Source of the DNA: Campylorhamphus procurvoides | Lineage: Eukaryota; Chordata; Aves; Passeriformes; Dendrocolaptidae | Direction: 5' to 3' | Length of the DNA stretch: 64,000 nt | Assembly (NCBI GenBank): GCA_013396655.1 | Contig: WBMV01002663.1 | Span: 502,277 to 566,276, forward strand | In this document: piece after piece, positions 33,440 to 45,455 of the stretch | How positions within the stretch are numbered: position 1 is the stretch's first letter | Layout: each line of letters begins with the position of its first letter | Position numbers and translations under genes: made by a program | Notes under the pieces: generated by a model | Databases searched by the model: none | What the model was told of the DNA's origin: nothing | Seen by the model: the letters and a program-made list of their open reading frames with translations, nothing else

Positions 33440-36400
33440 ATGCCGGGCCCACCCTGCGGGCCCCTGCTCGGCTACAAGACATCCAAATTCTCGCTGACGC
33501 GGAACCGGCGGGGGGGGCTGCTGCACCGGCTGCTGCAGCTGGGCGTGCTGGGCTACGTGCTGGGGTAGGGACCGGTGTCCTGGGGGTGCCGGGGGTCCCT
33601 GCTGGGATAGGGACCGGTGTCCTGGGGGTGCCGGGGGTCCCTCACCGCCCCGGCCCCCCAGGTGGGTGCTGCTGCTGCAGAAGGGGTACCAGGAGCGCGA
33701 CGCGGCCCCGCGAGTCGCCGTGGTCACCAAGGTGAAGGGCGCGGTGGCCGCCGAGGCCGCGGGCCGGCGTGTCTGGGATGCTGCGGATCTCACCTGGCCC
33801 CCGCAGGTACGGCCGGGCCCCGGGCGGGGCGGGGGTGCGCACCTGGGGTCCATTATTGCCTGTTTTCCCCGGTGACAGTGTCACAGGGTGTCCCCTGGAC
33901 CCAGCCCGGTGTCACGCCCCACTGATGTTGCGTTCTTGCTTCCCAGGGAGCAAATGTGCTTTTCCTGGTGACCAATTTCATTGCCACAGCCCAGCAAGCC
34001 CAAGGCACCTGTCCCGAGGTGAGTGAACAGGGCTGTCCCAGCCCAGCACCACAGGGATGGTGGATGGAGCCATCGGTCCTGCTCCTCGGTAGAACCCAGT
34101 GGAAGATCAGAAAAAAGGGGAAAATAGATTCCCATTAAACCCAATTCCCCTTATTCTCACTGCTCCATAGCACTCTCATGCTCATCTGCACTTCCTCTGT
34201 CATACCTGCCTGAGCATGAGGCCAAGGTGTGTATCCACATGCTCTGGCCAGAACTGCTTGTGGTGACCAGGACAAGGGACACTGGGGCCCTCACCAGCTC
34301 TGGGCTCCTTGGGTGGTGACACTGTATGACCATTTGGGGCTTTCTGCTGCCCTTGGGCACAGGGATGCTTTGACACTCACTCCATGGATATCTGTGTCAT
34401 GTTTTCGTCATAACTCCTTGCTGCAGGACTAATATGCATCTTAAGTGTCCTGTTTCTAGAAGGAATGGAACACAAGGTCTAGGTGGTTTCCCAGCAGCCA
34501 ACACTTAGTGGTATATGTTCTCTGGGAAAAATCTTCCCTTTAAGGCTGGTCTCAGGCCAGCTCCCTCTGCTGAGCTCTCCCAGGCTAGAGCTGGCTTGGT
34601 AGATGGGAGCAAATGTCCTTTAAGCCGAGCCACTGCTGGCACCTTATGCCTGAGCCAAGCACTGACTGTCTTACTGGTCCCTTTGGCTCCTGCTATGGCC
34701 AGATGCTGCGGGAGAGGAAGAGCAACCCTGGTTTTGGGTCAGGGAAAATGGCACTAGTGATCCATCTTTAAAATGTTGAGAACTCCTGAAATCCTGACAG
34801 AGGTGAAGACAAGTGCTATAGGGTATTTCGGGGCTCTCACTGGCAGCCACGGCTGGGTTTACAGTGTTGCAAACCAAGGACACAGAGAGCAGAGGATTTC
34901 TTCCTGTTCCAGTGCTGGGGGGTCTGTGGGTGCCTGTCCCAGCCTGCACCGCATGCTACTCTCCTCAGTTGCTGGCTTTGGGGCTGTAGGTGACAGTCAT
35001 ATTTGGAAAGCTTTGAAGATTTAGCAGTGACAGCTTTTGGCTTTGCAGGGATTTAGATCTGTCTGAATAGTCTCGATGAACATAATATTCAGTGCTGGCA
35101 GACCAGTGTGTCTGGAGCCAGAAGCAGCACCAAGGACAAGCTGAGGTAATTTAAAGCAGCTGTACATGCAGTTACTCCTTGCATCCTTTTATCCCTCTAT
35201 TTTCCAATGTTTGTACCTTTACAGACCACCTAGTTCCCTCCTTTCCATGCCTTGTCTTCCTGCCCTAAACAGTCCATCCCTTAAACACCCTCTGCAATCC
35301 CCAAATGTTCTCCTGCATTCTGTAATGACTCCATACCCCTAGGCAGTGAACCCCACCCAGCCCAAAGGTGCTACTCCTCTCGGCTCCTGTTGGTGGGTTT
35401 CACACCTGAATGAGAGGCTGAGGCTGTCCTGGGGCAGCCCTAGGAAGACTTGGAGAGACTCCCACTACTTCTGACTCCATAAGTTGGGGTTTCCTGCCTG
35501 TCTTTGGACCTCTATGCCCTCCGGGGCTTGGGGAGGTGGATTTCTTACAGTCTTGTGACTCCTGCCATGGCCTGGGGTAGCTGGGAAAGGTGTTACTGGT
35601 GTTCTTCTACCTACTATCATCTCTCTGTGTTTGAATAGGAGGATTTTACTGCTCCTGGCAGCCAGGTGGGTCCAGAGTGAGGATGAAGCTTTCCCTGTCT
35701 CTTGTAAAACTTGTGTTATGCTGGATTTAGGGTCTTCTAAGCTCTTCCCTGGGGGATTTGTTGTGGTGCGTTACAAGGTGCTTAATGGGCTCAGTCATTA
35801 AGGCCCTCCTGAACCCCACTGACCTGGTTCCCAGTTCCAGCTGAAAGGTCAGAGTTAGCTCTGGAGGCTTCCCCTGCCTCGGAGGAGCTGGAGGCAAGTG
35901 CTCCCAAGAGCGTGGAGACAGGTGGGAAGGATTGCCCTGCGGATATGCCTCTCTCCTCGCTGGCTGGAGGCTGCTCAGAGTCTGGACATGGTGAATGTTC
36001 TTCTCTAACCATTTGGTAAGTGCTTGAAACAGGAGCAGCAGCACAGCAGTTGGGGGTGAGTGACAGCATGGCCTCAGGTGGCTGCACAGTGAAGTGACAG
36101 CACTTGTCTCTGTTCCTCCCAGAACCCCTCTGTCCTCGATGCGATGTGCATGGAAGATGCAGATTGTCCCATGGGAAAGCCTGTGGTTCATGGCAACGGT
36201 ACTGGGTGTTTTGCTAAAGAAGCATAAAGTCCTAGAATGGCTTGGGTTGAAAGGGAACTTAAAGATCATCCAGTCCCACCCCGACCATGGGCAGGGACAC
36301 CTTCCACTAGACCAGGTTGCTCCAAGCCCCATCCAACCTGGCCTTGAACCCTTCCAGAGGTGGGACAGCCACAGCTTCTCTGGGCGACCTGTGCCCACCC

Positions 36401-39400
36401 TCACAGCCAAGAATTCCTTCCCAGCATCCCATTTAACCCTGCCCTCTGGGTTCTGGAAGGAAGCCATTCCCCCTTATCTTGGCCTTCCAGATGCTTTTCC
36501 AGAGTCTGTCTCCAGCTTTCTCAGAGCCCTTTTAGGCACTGGAAGGGGCTCTCAGGTCTCCCTGAAGCCTTTTCTTGCCCAGGCTGATCAACCCCAACTC
36601 TCTCAGGCTGTCTTACATTGTCTCATTTTTAGGGATAAAAACAGGGAAATGTGTGATGTTCAACGCTACCCGTTCCACCTGTGAGATCTATGGCTGGTGT
36701 CCTGTGGAGAACAGTACCGTGCCCAGGTAATCACAGGTGAGGGGGTAGCATGTGTTGGGAGCTCTGGTTCCTTCGCTCCGTGTGACCAGGAGCCTGACCC
36801 TGACACTCGCACGAGGGGCAGCTGTGTTCAGGGAGACCTTTGACATCGATGTCCTGGTCAGTTAAGGTCAGAGAATTTCACACAAGAGCGTTTCTTGCAC
36901 CTGTCCGTTGTAGCTAAAAATCTTAGGATTGCAGAAAAGACTGTGGAGCTTGGGGAATGGGATTGTGCCTTGGCCACTGTGCAAGACTTGAGTTCATTGA
37001 TGGTTGTTTTCCAGGAAACCTCTCCTGGCTGAGGCAGAGAATTTCACGCTCTTTATAAAAAACACTGTCCACTTCACCAAATTTAACGTCTCCAAGTAAG
37101 TACAGTGCTTCCCAGCCAGCCTGAGCCTGGTCTAGCCTCAGTGCTGAGCCTGTCTGTCATGGGGCTGAGCACCTGAAACCATGTGAAGCCACGTGCCACC
37201 CAGGACAGGTGGTGTAGGGGCAGTTACAGGCAGGATGAGTGTGTGCAGCTGTAAGAGCAATGGGATGGGGACACCTCAGAGAGGGGGACTAGTCCTGCCC
37301 ATGTAGAGAGCCAGACAAGGCCAGTCTGGGAGTGAGATTAATATTTTTGCCTTTTAGTCCTTGCAGAGTGGTTTCATAGAAGCCAGGTAAAGGGCTGCAC
37401 TGGCCTCACAGCCCCAGGCATGTTGACTGTGCTGTCTTACCCTGGCAGAAGATGTGGTGTGGGGCAGCTGAACTGTCCCTGCTGTCACCCCTGGAGCACT
37501 GAGTCAAGCTGGGTGGGAGCTGAGTACTGGGAGAGACAGAAAGAATCATAAGGAGGTGGAGGGGAAAGCTATGGCAAATGCTGTAAAGGATGATAACTCC
37601 ACGTGTGATTCCTCTGGCATGATTTTACTCCACCCTCTCTCCATCTGAGGCTTTAGGTGAGGCAATGACTATCACCTCACTGAAACAGGAGCACTGGTGG
37701 GCCCATTCCAGCAGGAGGGTCCCCTTTTCAGTCTCACAGATGGGCACCATGAACTCTCACACCCTGTCCCCACCCTCTCCCTGCTGTCCTAGGTGCAACA
37801 CTTTACAAACCAATGACCCCAGCTATTTCAAGAGCTGCACATACGATCCAGTCTTCAACCCCTCCTGCCCTGTTTTCCGTGTACGTAACATGGTGGAGGC
37901 AGCTGGAGAGAACTTCACAGACCTTGCACTTCTGGTACTTGTGTTTTATAAAAGCATGGAATATGACTTAAAATTCCCCAAGGATGTGAGCAAGGGCTAG
38001 AGGACAGGACTAACCCTGAAACACTAAGGGAATGTATGATCTGGGAATGTCTGAACAGTAAACAACTCAGCCATTCTCTGATCCCATGCCTCTCCTGGAC
38101 TAAAATGTATTTTGCAGGGGGGGAGCATTGGAGTTCTTATCGAGTGGGACTGCAACCTGGACCACCCTGCTGCCCAGTGTCAGCCACAGTATTCCTTCAG
38201 CCTGCAGGACACGAGGTACAATTTCAGGTGAGGATGCATGGACCTGTGGGATGAGCTCACTGCAGTAATTTGAGATCTCAGTTCTGATAGATGCTCTGTA
38301 AGGAGCAGCAGGGACACGAAGTTTGCAGGTGTCATCTGCAAACTCACCCTCAGGCAGTTCTCAGGATTGTTGATCTGCTGGAGGGCCCAAAGCTCTGCAG
38401 AGGGATCTGGATAGGCTGAATCTGTGGACCAAGGCCAGTGGTGTGAGGGTCAACAAGGCCAAGTGCCAAGTCTTGCATTTGGGTGACAACTCCCCCATGG
38501 AATGCTCCAGGCTGGGGACAATGTGGCTGGAAAGCTGCAGGCAGGAAAAGGACCTCAAGGTGAACATGAGCCCAGGTGTGCCCAGGTAGGCAAGAAGGCC
38601 AAGGGCACCTGGCCTGGACCAGCTGTGGTGTGGCAGTAGGACCAGGGCAGTGACCATTCCCCTGTCAAGAAAGACACTGATGGGCTGGAGCTTGTCCAGA
38701 GAAGGGCAAGGGAGTTGTGGAAGGGCACTGGGGGAGGTTCAGCCTGGAGAAAAGGAGGTTCAGGGGGGACCTTCTCACTCTGCGACTCCCTGACAGAAGG
38801 GTGGAGCCAGGTGGGGTCAGGCTCTGGTCCCAGGTAACAACTGACAGGGCACGAGGAAATGGCCTCAAGCTGTACTAAGGGAGGTTTAGGTTGGGTATTT
38901 GGGAAAATTTCTTCACAAAAAGAGCTGTCCAGCCTTAGCACAGGCTGTCCAGGCTGTGGTGGAGTCCCCATCCCTAGAGGAATTTAAAAGCCATGTAGAT
39001 GTGGTACTTGGGGACATGGGTTAGTGTAGGACACAGTCGTTCAAGGGTTGGACTTGATAATCTTAGAGGGCTTTTCAGCCTGAATGATTCTGTGATTCCA
39101 AGACAAAGGGAAGTGATAACTCAGGGCAGGGCCTGTTAGTACCAGGATGCTCTGGTAGTTCCTGTACCGTGTAGATCCACTGTGTTTGGAGCTGTGCAGG
39201 GCATTACCTGCCTGAGGGCAGGGATCTGTGGTTGTCCACACCTGAACTGTGTGCATTGGGAGCTGCATGCTCCTAATGACGTGGACTGGGTGCTGAGGGA
39301 ATGTGATGCCCCACTGCTGACGCCAACCAGTGAGTTGTGGCAACACTCTTATTGCCTGGGTCCCACCTGGAGGACACCAGGTGTTTGCAGGCACATGGAA

Positions 39401-42400
39401 AGCCCCAGCAATCATCTGGCACTGGCAACCCACTTCCCTCGCTGCTTTCTGAGCCATGTCCAATGTCTTCCACAGAACTGCCTCCTACTACTGGGGCTCC
39501 CAGCGGCAGCTCTACCGGAACCTGCTGAAGCTCTACGGCCTCCGCTTTGACATCTCCGTGCATGGCCAGGTACCACATCCTCCACAGCCCCCAGGGCTGA
39601 CTCCTCACACCATTCCCTGCAGCTCTCCTGCAGCCACCCCTGTGGTTTGGTCCTGCCGTCACTTCTCCCCGTCCTGGAGAGCTCTTCACCTGTTTCCAGA
39701 GTTTTTCAAGAAGCGTAGGAGAAAATGGTCTCGAAAAGAAAAACCTCTTGGTAATGTCCTGAGTAGGGAGGCTTTCCTCCCTGAGGGTGCGGCACGGGGG
39801 CTGTGAAGTAGGCAAGGTGAGCTGGTCTGTACCTGTGGGCATCTCTGAGGATCTTGAAGTGGAAAGCACCCTGGCAAAGATCAATCTGAACTCTTTTGAG
39901 CCTGGACAATTAGTCCCCTCTTGATTAATTGTACCCTCAGGGACAAAAGGTGTTGACATAATCATGGATGGACATGCTCTAGCCATGTGTGCTGAGAGCC
40001 CAGAAGCCCCCAGTGTCCTGGGCTCATCCCACAGTGTGGGCGCCAGATGAGGGGAGGATTCTGCCCCTCTTCCCTGCTCAGGTGAGACCACACCTGCAGA
40101 GCTGCCTCCAGCTCTGGGGCCCCAGCACAGGAAGGATGTGGAGCTGTGGAGCAAATCCAGAGAAGACCACAGAGATGCTCCAGGGGCTGAAACCCCTCTG
40201 TTGTGGAGACAGACTGGGAGAGCTGGGGATGTTCACCTGGAGAAGAAGAAGGCTCTAGGGAGATCTTAGTATCCTTTCCAGTGCCTAAAGGGCTCCAAAA
40301 GAGCTGGAGAGGGACTTGGGACAAGGGAGAATGACTTTCCACTGCCAGAGGGCAGGGTTAGATGGGATGTTGGGAAGAAATTGTTCCCTGTGAGAATGGT
40401 GAGGCTCTGGCACAGGTTTTCCCGAGAAGGTGTGGCTGCCCCATCCCTGGAAGTGTCCGAGGCCAGGTTGGCCAGGGCTTGGAGCAACCTGGTGTAGTAG
40501 ACGGTGTTCCTGCCCATGGCAGGGGGTTGGAATGAAATGAACTTTAAATTCCCTTCCAACCCAAACCATTTCATGATTCTGTTTTCTCTGGAGCTACTCT
40601 GTGCAGCATCACTGACAAACTGAGTGCTCAGCTGTGCAAGACGGAGCTCGTGCTGAGAGCTCCTGGCACCCTGAGAGATGTCCACAGCTGCACTGTCACA
40701 GTTAGCAGTGCCCTTTGCACCTGAAGAGGGTGAAGCACACAGCACAGGACAGGGTGTGCCACTTCTGGGTAGTGAGAGCAGATCCAGGAGCAGGAGAGAA
40801 CAGCCAGGAGAGAGAGAGAGTAACCCCAAAATCTCTGTCCCCAAAGACCAGCATTTGACTCATTTGAGCAGAGAGGGACACATTGCATCAGGGCCATGTT
40901 TGCTGGGATGTGGTTCCATGGGTGGCAGCTGCAGCAAGAGGGAGGCTCCTGCCCAGCCTGTGGGAGCATGTGGGTCACAGTAACATCTGCTGCCACCAGG
41001 TCACCAGATGTCAATCCCTTCTTTGACAGCCAAAGGGGATTGGGGTCAGTACAACAGCTGGGCATGGAGAAGTGTTCCTGGATCCCTTCTGCACTCCCCA
41101 GCTTTAAGCATGCTGTCCCACAGGGCTCAGGCACACCCTCTCACCACTCTCTACCCACTCTCTTCCCCCTCCACCATTTCTCATCAGGCTGGGAAGTTCA
41201 GCATGATTCCTACTGCTGTGAGCTTTGGCACCAGCATTGCCTTCTTTGGTGCTGTGAGTACTCCAGATACACTCTTTCCCTTCAGTCCATGGGTTGGGAT
41301 CTGCCACTCATTGGTTGTTTCCCTGCCTGCTTGGGCACAAGGCTTCCTGGGTACCAGCCAGCATGGAGGGGAGATGGTCTGGCAGGGTGTCAGCTCCCGT
41401 TTCCCTGTGACCATTAGAGCAACAATGACACCACTGGGATCTTGAGCACAGTTAGCGTCATGTCTCTTGGAACGTTGTTTGTGTGGGCCCTGGGAAGGAG
41501 CATCACTGGGGTGCTGCTGGCCTGAGAGAGCAGCTCCTCTCTCTGCTTCTCCCCTGATGCTAAAGGGACCTGGTGTCCTGTCACCAAGATGGGAGCAGCC
41601 CCTCATAGAGCCCTTCTGTGGCTCATCCCTTCTAGCAGAGTAACAGGGAGCCTGAGGTCCCCCACCTGCCCTTTCTTTCTTCCCCGACGTGCTCATTCCA
41701 GTCCATACGTGGCTGTGAGGGCACTGGAAGAGCAGCCCTGCACCCATCCATTGCAGCCTGGATGATCCTGTCTGACCTGTGCAGCTCATGGGAGCAGGCT
41801 GCATCAGAGAGCAGCCATTGCAGTTGGCAGGTGACCTGTCTGGAGGTAGGGCTGGCTCGTTGCCCACAGCCAGCTGCAGGGCTCTGTGGGAGCCAGGGTG
41901 GAGGGCCAGGCATTCCAGTGGGAAGCTTCCCTGTGGATGGTCTTCAGCATTTGTCTGTCTCTAGGCTACGGTGGTCTGTGACTTGGTTCTGCTCTACCTG
42001 GACGCAAAGGCTGACCTTTATTGGAAGGAGAAATTTGAGGAGGTAAAGGTGGGGCCACATGCGGGAGAGAGGGTTGGAGTGAAAGTTTTTTTAGATTTAA
42101 TGCTTGTCTGCCTCTCCGTTCACAAGATCTGGGAAAAACCTGATGGAGCAGCTCTTAGTCTCCAACTTTTGGGCTTGGTGACTGGTCTGAACTGGGAGAG
42201 GGATGCATGCAGCTGGTGCCAGAACTCAGGGAAAGCTGCACCACAACTCAGTTACTTCTAGATACCAAAGGGTCTCCATGGGAACCTTACCTGGAAACCT
42301 GACATAGGTCCACACTTATTCATCCTCTTCCAAATCTGGCTGGACTCCATGCAAAGAAAGGGCAGCTCTTCAGAGGACAGCCTGTGCTGCAGTTCAGTGA

Positions 42401-42852
42401 CAGGTTTTCATGCCTTGCATGATTCCTGTTGTGGGAATTCACTTCCCTGGTGAATCAGGGAGTCACAGGGAGGCCCCACAGAGCAGAAGAGCTGCCAGCC
42501 CTGCCTCAGGTCATCTCCAGCTTTGGCCAAGTTTTTGGAGCCTCTGAGGACCGAGATCCCCTAGCTCTGGTGAACTGCCCCAGGGCTGCACCATCCTACT
42601 GGGGAGAATGTTCCTGATGCCAGCTCTCAAATTGGGAGCGGAATGGGAGTCTTGGACAGTGAATCTGTTCACATGGGACCAAGTAGAGCAGTGCAGGTCC
42701 ACCTGGACTGCCCTGTGCCAGTTATACTGATGTCCCTGTTCATTTTTCAGGCAAACCCCCCTAAAGGTAAGCCTGAGGCCTCAGCTTATGGACATCAGGA
42801 ATGCTCCACCACAAGCACCCTTCCCTCTGGAGCCACCTCCAGGTACTTGTGA
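33440..42852 (+). CDS. P2RX6: P2RX6, P2X purinoceptor 6 (ATP-gated cation channel subunit)
   Basis: Complete in 12 exons: 33440-33564, 33662-33806, 33947-34018, 36123-36198, 36633-36726, 37015-37095, 37793-37934, 38118-38227, 39476-39569, 41188-41253, 41965-42042, 42751-42852; 395 codons with TGA, 394 residues. P2X subunits have two membrane helices and a large disulphide-rich ectodomain, and form trimers; P2X6 is known to assemble mainly with P2X2 or P2X4. Visible: [13 protein letters not shown] before TM1 (about residues 30-50); ATP-site lysines in TKVKG; GYQERD; paired-Cys run in exons 3-5 including [38 protein letters not shown] at the end of exon 8; [20 protein letters not shown] at TM2; and YWKEK, matching the P2X YxxxK trafficking motif. 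All phases join. The start has a strong Kozak context. The ectodomain has 11 cysteines, one more than the usual ten (see findings). Introns 4, 8 and 9 carry CR1. Confidence 0.96.
36222..36620 (-). repeat. CR1 LINE 3' fragment in P2RX6 intron 4
   Basis: Antisense CR1, starting 'agtcctagaatggcttgggt' and running to about 'caggctgtcttac'. It ends about 10-15 bases before the acceptor AG (36631-36632) of exon 5. Confidence 0.85.
38305..39102 (+). repeat. CR1 LINE fragment with reverse transcriptase remnant, P2RX6 intron 8
   Basis: The longest CR1 piece in the window, about 800 bases in sense orientation. It begins at a decayed 'aagtttgcaggtg' equivalent to the RT FADDTKL motif. It continues through [14 protein letters not shown] (38441 on), typical of the C-terminal RT domain, then the 3' UTR, ending 'gaatgattctgtgattcc'. 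Frame breaks show that it is dead. Confidence 0.85.
39985..40585 (+). repeat. CR1 LINE 3' fragment in P2RX6 intron 9
   Basis: Sense CR1 with the typical 'ctggagaagaagaaggctct', 'ccatccctggaagtgtccga' and tail 'tttcatgattctgttt'. About 600 bases. Confidence 0.85.
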
Positions 42853-43134
42853 TGTGGGCATGGTTGCAGTGGTTGCAGTCCATGTGGAGTTGGGCTAGTC
42901 CTGGCCCAGGTGTGCACTGATGGGGTTAGGGTCTGCCTTGCCTGGAGAAACATTGGCAGCAGCAGCAGTTCTTGGCTCCTGGAACACAAAGCCATCCCAG
43001 GTGCAGCTTACAGCACTGACAACTGGTGCCAGAGCAGAGCTGTTCTTGGCACAAGAGGCTTAAAGCACTTCATGTTTCTACATGTTCCAGTGGTCGTGGG
43101 TTTTAATTTCCCGAGAAAAACAGGGATTCAATGG

Positions 43135-43140
43135 AATAAA
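43135..43140 (+). terminator. Candidate P2RX6 polyadenylation signal
   Basis: AATAAA 283 bases after the P2RX6 stop, before the convergent TMEM17B 3' end. Confidence 0.6.
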
Positions 43141-43574
43141 GCTGTTCCAAAAGCAGGAAGTGGCTCTGCTCTCTCTCTAGCCCTGCAGGTGGCTGTAAGG
43201 TTTTGGGATTCTGCTCTCGCACATCACAGCTTTCAGCTAAGGTGGCTTCATGTGAGCCACCCAGGCTCTTGGGAGCTCTTTGGGAGGTTCAGAGATTTAA
43301 GAACTGAGCTTAAGGCTCCATCCCTGGGCTGGTACTTCTCAAGGGTGCAGTGGCTCCTTCACCTCAAGTTCCTGCCTAGTGCCAAGTCTGATGTTCAGCA
43401 AGGACAGGCACAGCCCTGGGGCGAGCCAGAGTGTTTCAGAGGTGTTAACCCCTCACTTCCACCTGCCTCAGGCTGTATTGGCCTGGAGCAGGGCAGGGAT
43501 CTCCTGGGTCCATGCCTGGCAGCTGCTCTGTGAACCCCAAAAGGCTAAAAACCACAGTGTGGGTTTGAGCACCG

Positions 43575-43580
43575 TTTAAT
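43575..43580 (-). terminator. Candidate TMEM17B polyadenylation signal (ATTAAA)
   Basis: TTTAAT on the plus strand reads ATTAAA for the minus-strand gene, about 110 bases after its stop codon. Confidence 0.5.
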
Positions 43581-43689
43581 GCTCCCTTTTGCGACTGACT
43601 GCATGGTTTGGAGGGATCCCGCAGCATCACCCCACCTCAGCTGCCTGCCGCCCTGTGCCCTCCCGCCCTGGCTGTCCCCTCCCACCCTC

Positions 43690-45455
43690 CTACAACTGCC
43701 GCAGGCAGAACTGTGCTGCCAGCTGCTTGGTCATGGTCTTCAGGGCCAGGAAGGCAGCCACGATCTCGGCAAGGAGGAAGACCAGGAACAGGCTGTGCAT
43801 GGGCATCTCCAGTGGCAGGTGAATGACCTGGCTGTCTGTCAGCAGGAAGAGCAGGAGGGGCAGCTGAATCACAAAGGAGAGTAGCAGGAATCCAGCCAGC
43901 TCAGGCACCTGCAGGAGCAGAACCTGCTGAGATGGGGTAAGGAGGCAGTGATGGGCTGGGGGGGACCCTCAGTGACCCAGATGCTCCCTGCATCAGCCGC
44001 TGCCAGCCTTGACATCTGGGTACTGGGGATGGTCCCTGCCACGAAGAGCTGTGGTTGGATGTGATCCGATGTTGTCAAACCCAGTGCTGGAGGGTTGCAC
44101 CCACAGGAAGGATACAGCGGGAGGGTGAGTGGGTCCCCTTTGTCCCCAGCTTTCAGGTCCTGCCTGCACCCATCATTCCCTCCTGGGACAGCTCCAGGCA
44201 GAACTCCAGGAGGAAGGGGCAGTGATGGGCATTTGGGTCCCAAGTGAGGGGCCATCCAGCTCCCCCAGCTGGGCTGGCCCTCACTGAGCAAAAGGAGCTT
44301 GTGGCCAGGGCAGGCAGTGCTTACCTTCTCCTGGAGATTGCCCAGGTAGCCCAGGTAGAGGCGGGAGCCCTCGGCCAGCGAGAGAATGAGGTAGGTCGTG
44401 ACCAGCAGGAACTGGTAGTGCCAAGCCAGGAGGTGGTACTGTAATAGGGGCACAGCCCTGCCCCAGTCAGCCTCAGCTCCTGCTCTCCAGTCCAGTTGTC
44501 CAAGCCAAATTTTCTATCCCCTGTGCACCATTCGCTGCTCTCCATTCCCAGATACCTGTGTGTCCTCCCCATCACATTTGCCCTGTTCCCTGCACCCCTA
44601 TGCACAGCTCCCTGTGCCCATCTCCCCACATCCAGCACTCTGTTCCCTGTGCCCCATGCCTAGCTCCCTGTGCCCTCCTCCCCATACCCTCCTCTCCGTG
44701 CTCTGTCAGCATTGATCATGCTGGCAATCAGTTCTGCCCACTTTTCCAGTTTAACCTTTTCTGCCTGGAAAGTTCATGATTTCCATTTCGGACAGACAGA
44801 GATGAGCCATTTTGGAGACCCATTCATTCTGAAGAGGCTTCCCTGTTCCCCTGCTCACTGTTTCCCCCCATGACAAGGGAGGCCAGGCAGAAAGAGGCTT
44901 CTTCCCTCCCCATGTGCCCCATGGGACAGTACCTTCAGCTGCAGCATCATCCCCTCAGCCAAGCACCATGCCAGGAAGTAGTAGACGTTGAAGTAGAGCA
45001 TCACCTGGAGCGGCAGGCTGGCCAGCACCTCACGGGCTAGGCAGGAAGGGCAGGGATGGGCAGGCTGCCCAGCAGCCCTGGGGTGTCCCTGCCCAGGGGG
45101 ACGCCCACTCACAGCTCATGGAGTGGAGCAACAGCCCCTGGGTACCACATACAGCTCTTTGCAGCAGATGTTCTTATTTTTGCTCCCCACCTCGGTGGGT
45201 GGATGCAGATACCCTTCCGGTGCTCCTGGCTCAGAGGCACCCAGGTGGCAAACCAGGTGGTTTGGTGATGTGCTGAGCAAGCTCGTGGTGATGACCGCCT
45301 GCCCAAATACCCCCCTGCAGAGCCCCACTGCCCATACCTGGCTGGTAGATGTGGGCAGTGCCACTATCTTGTGTCTTGTTGTTGGTGAAGAGGGAGCCAC
45401 TGAAGGCCACCAAGCCCCGACGCAGGTTGGGGGGCAGCAGGGTGTGCACAGCCAT
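43690..45455 (-). CDS. TMEM17B: TMEM17B-like ciliary transition-zone membrane protein
   Basis: Four exons on the minus strand: 45338-45455 (ATG at 45455), 44933-45036, 44325-44438 and 43690-43908 (stop TAG at 43692-43690); 185 codons with stop, 184 residues. Phases join cleanly (1, 0, 0). It matches the TMEM17/TMEM216/TMEM80 family. Diagnostic pieces are SLPLQVMLYFNVYYFLAWCL, EGSRLYLGYLGNLQEKVPEL and FLLAEIVAAFLALKTMTKQL. Four hydrophobic segments fit the family's tetraspan topology. Known TMEM17 works with TMEM231, TMEM216 and B9 proteins at the transition zone. Assignment to the B paralogue rather than TMEM17 itself is an inference from divergence and location. The C-terminus ends at FCLRQL, about 15-20 residues shorter than human TMEM17. 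It converges with P2RX6, about 840 bases between stop codons. A CCAAT box (minus strand, near 45545) lies about 90 bases upstream of the ATG. Confidence 0.88.
44555..44720. repeat. Degenerate CTCCCTGTGCC minisatellite in TMEM17B intron 2
   Basis: Repeats of 'ctccctgtgccc', 'gttccctgtgcccc' and 'gttccctgcacccc' at about 20-30 base spacing, lying between exons 2 and 3. Confidence 0.6.

Noticed and set aside
36094..36684. 196-codon plus-strand open frame
   Set aside because: It runs from P2RX6 exon 4 into an antisense CR1 copy in intron 4. It is not an independent gene.
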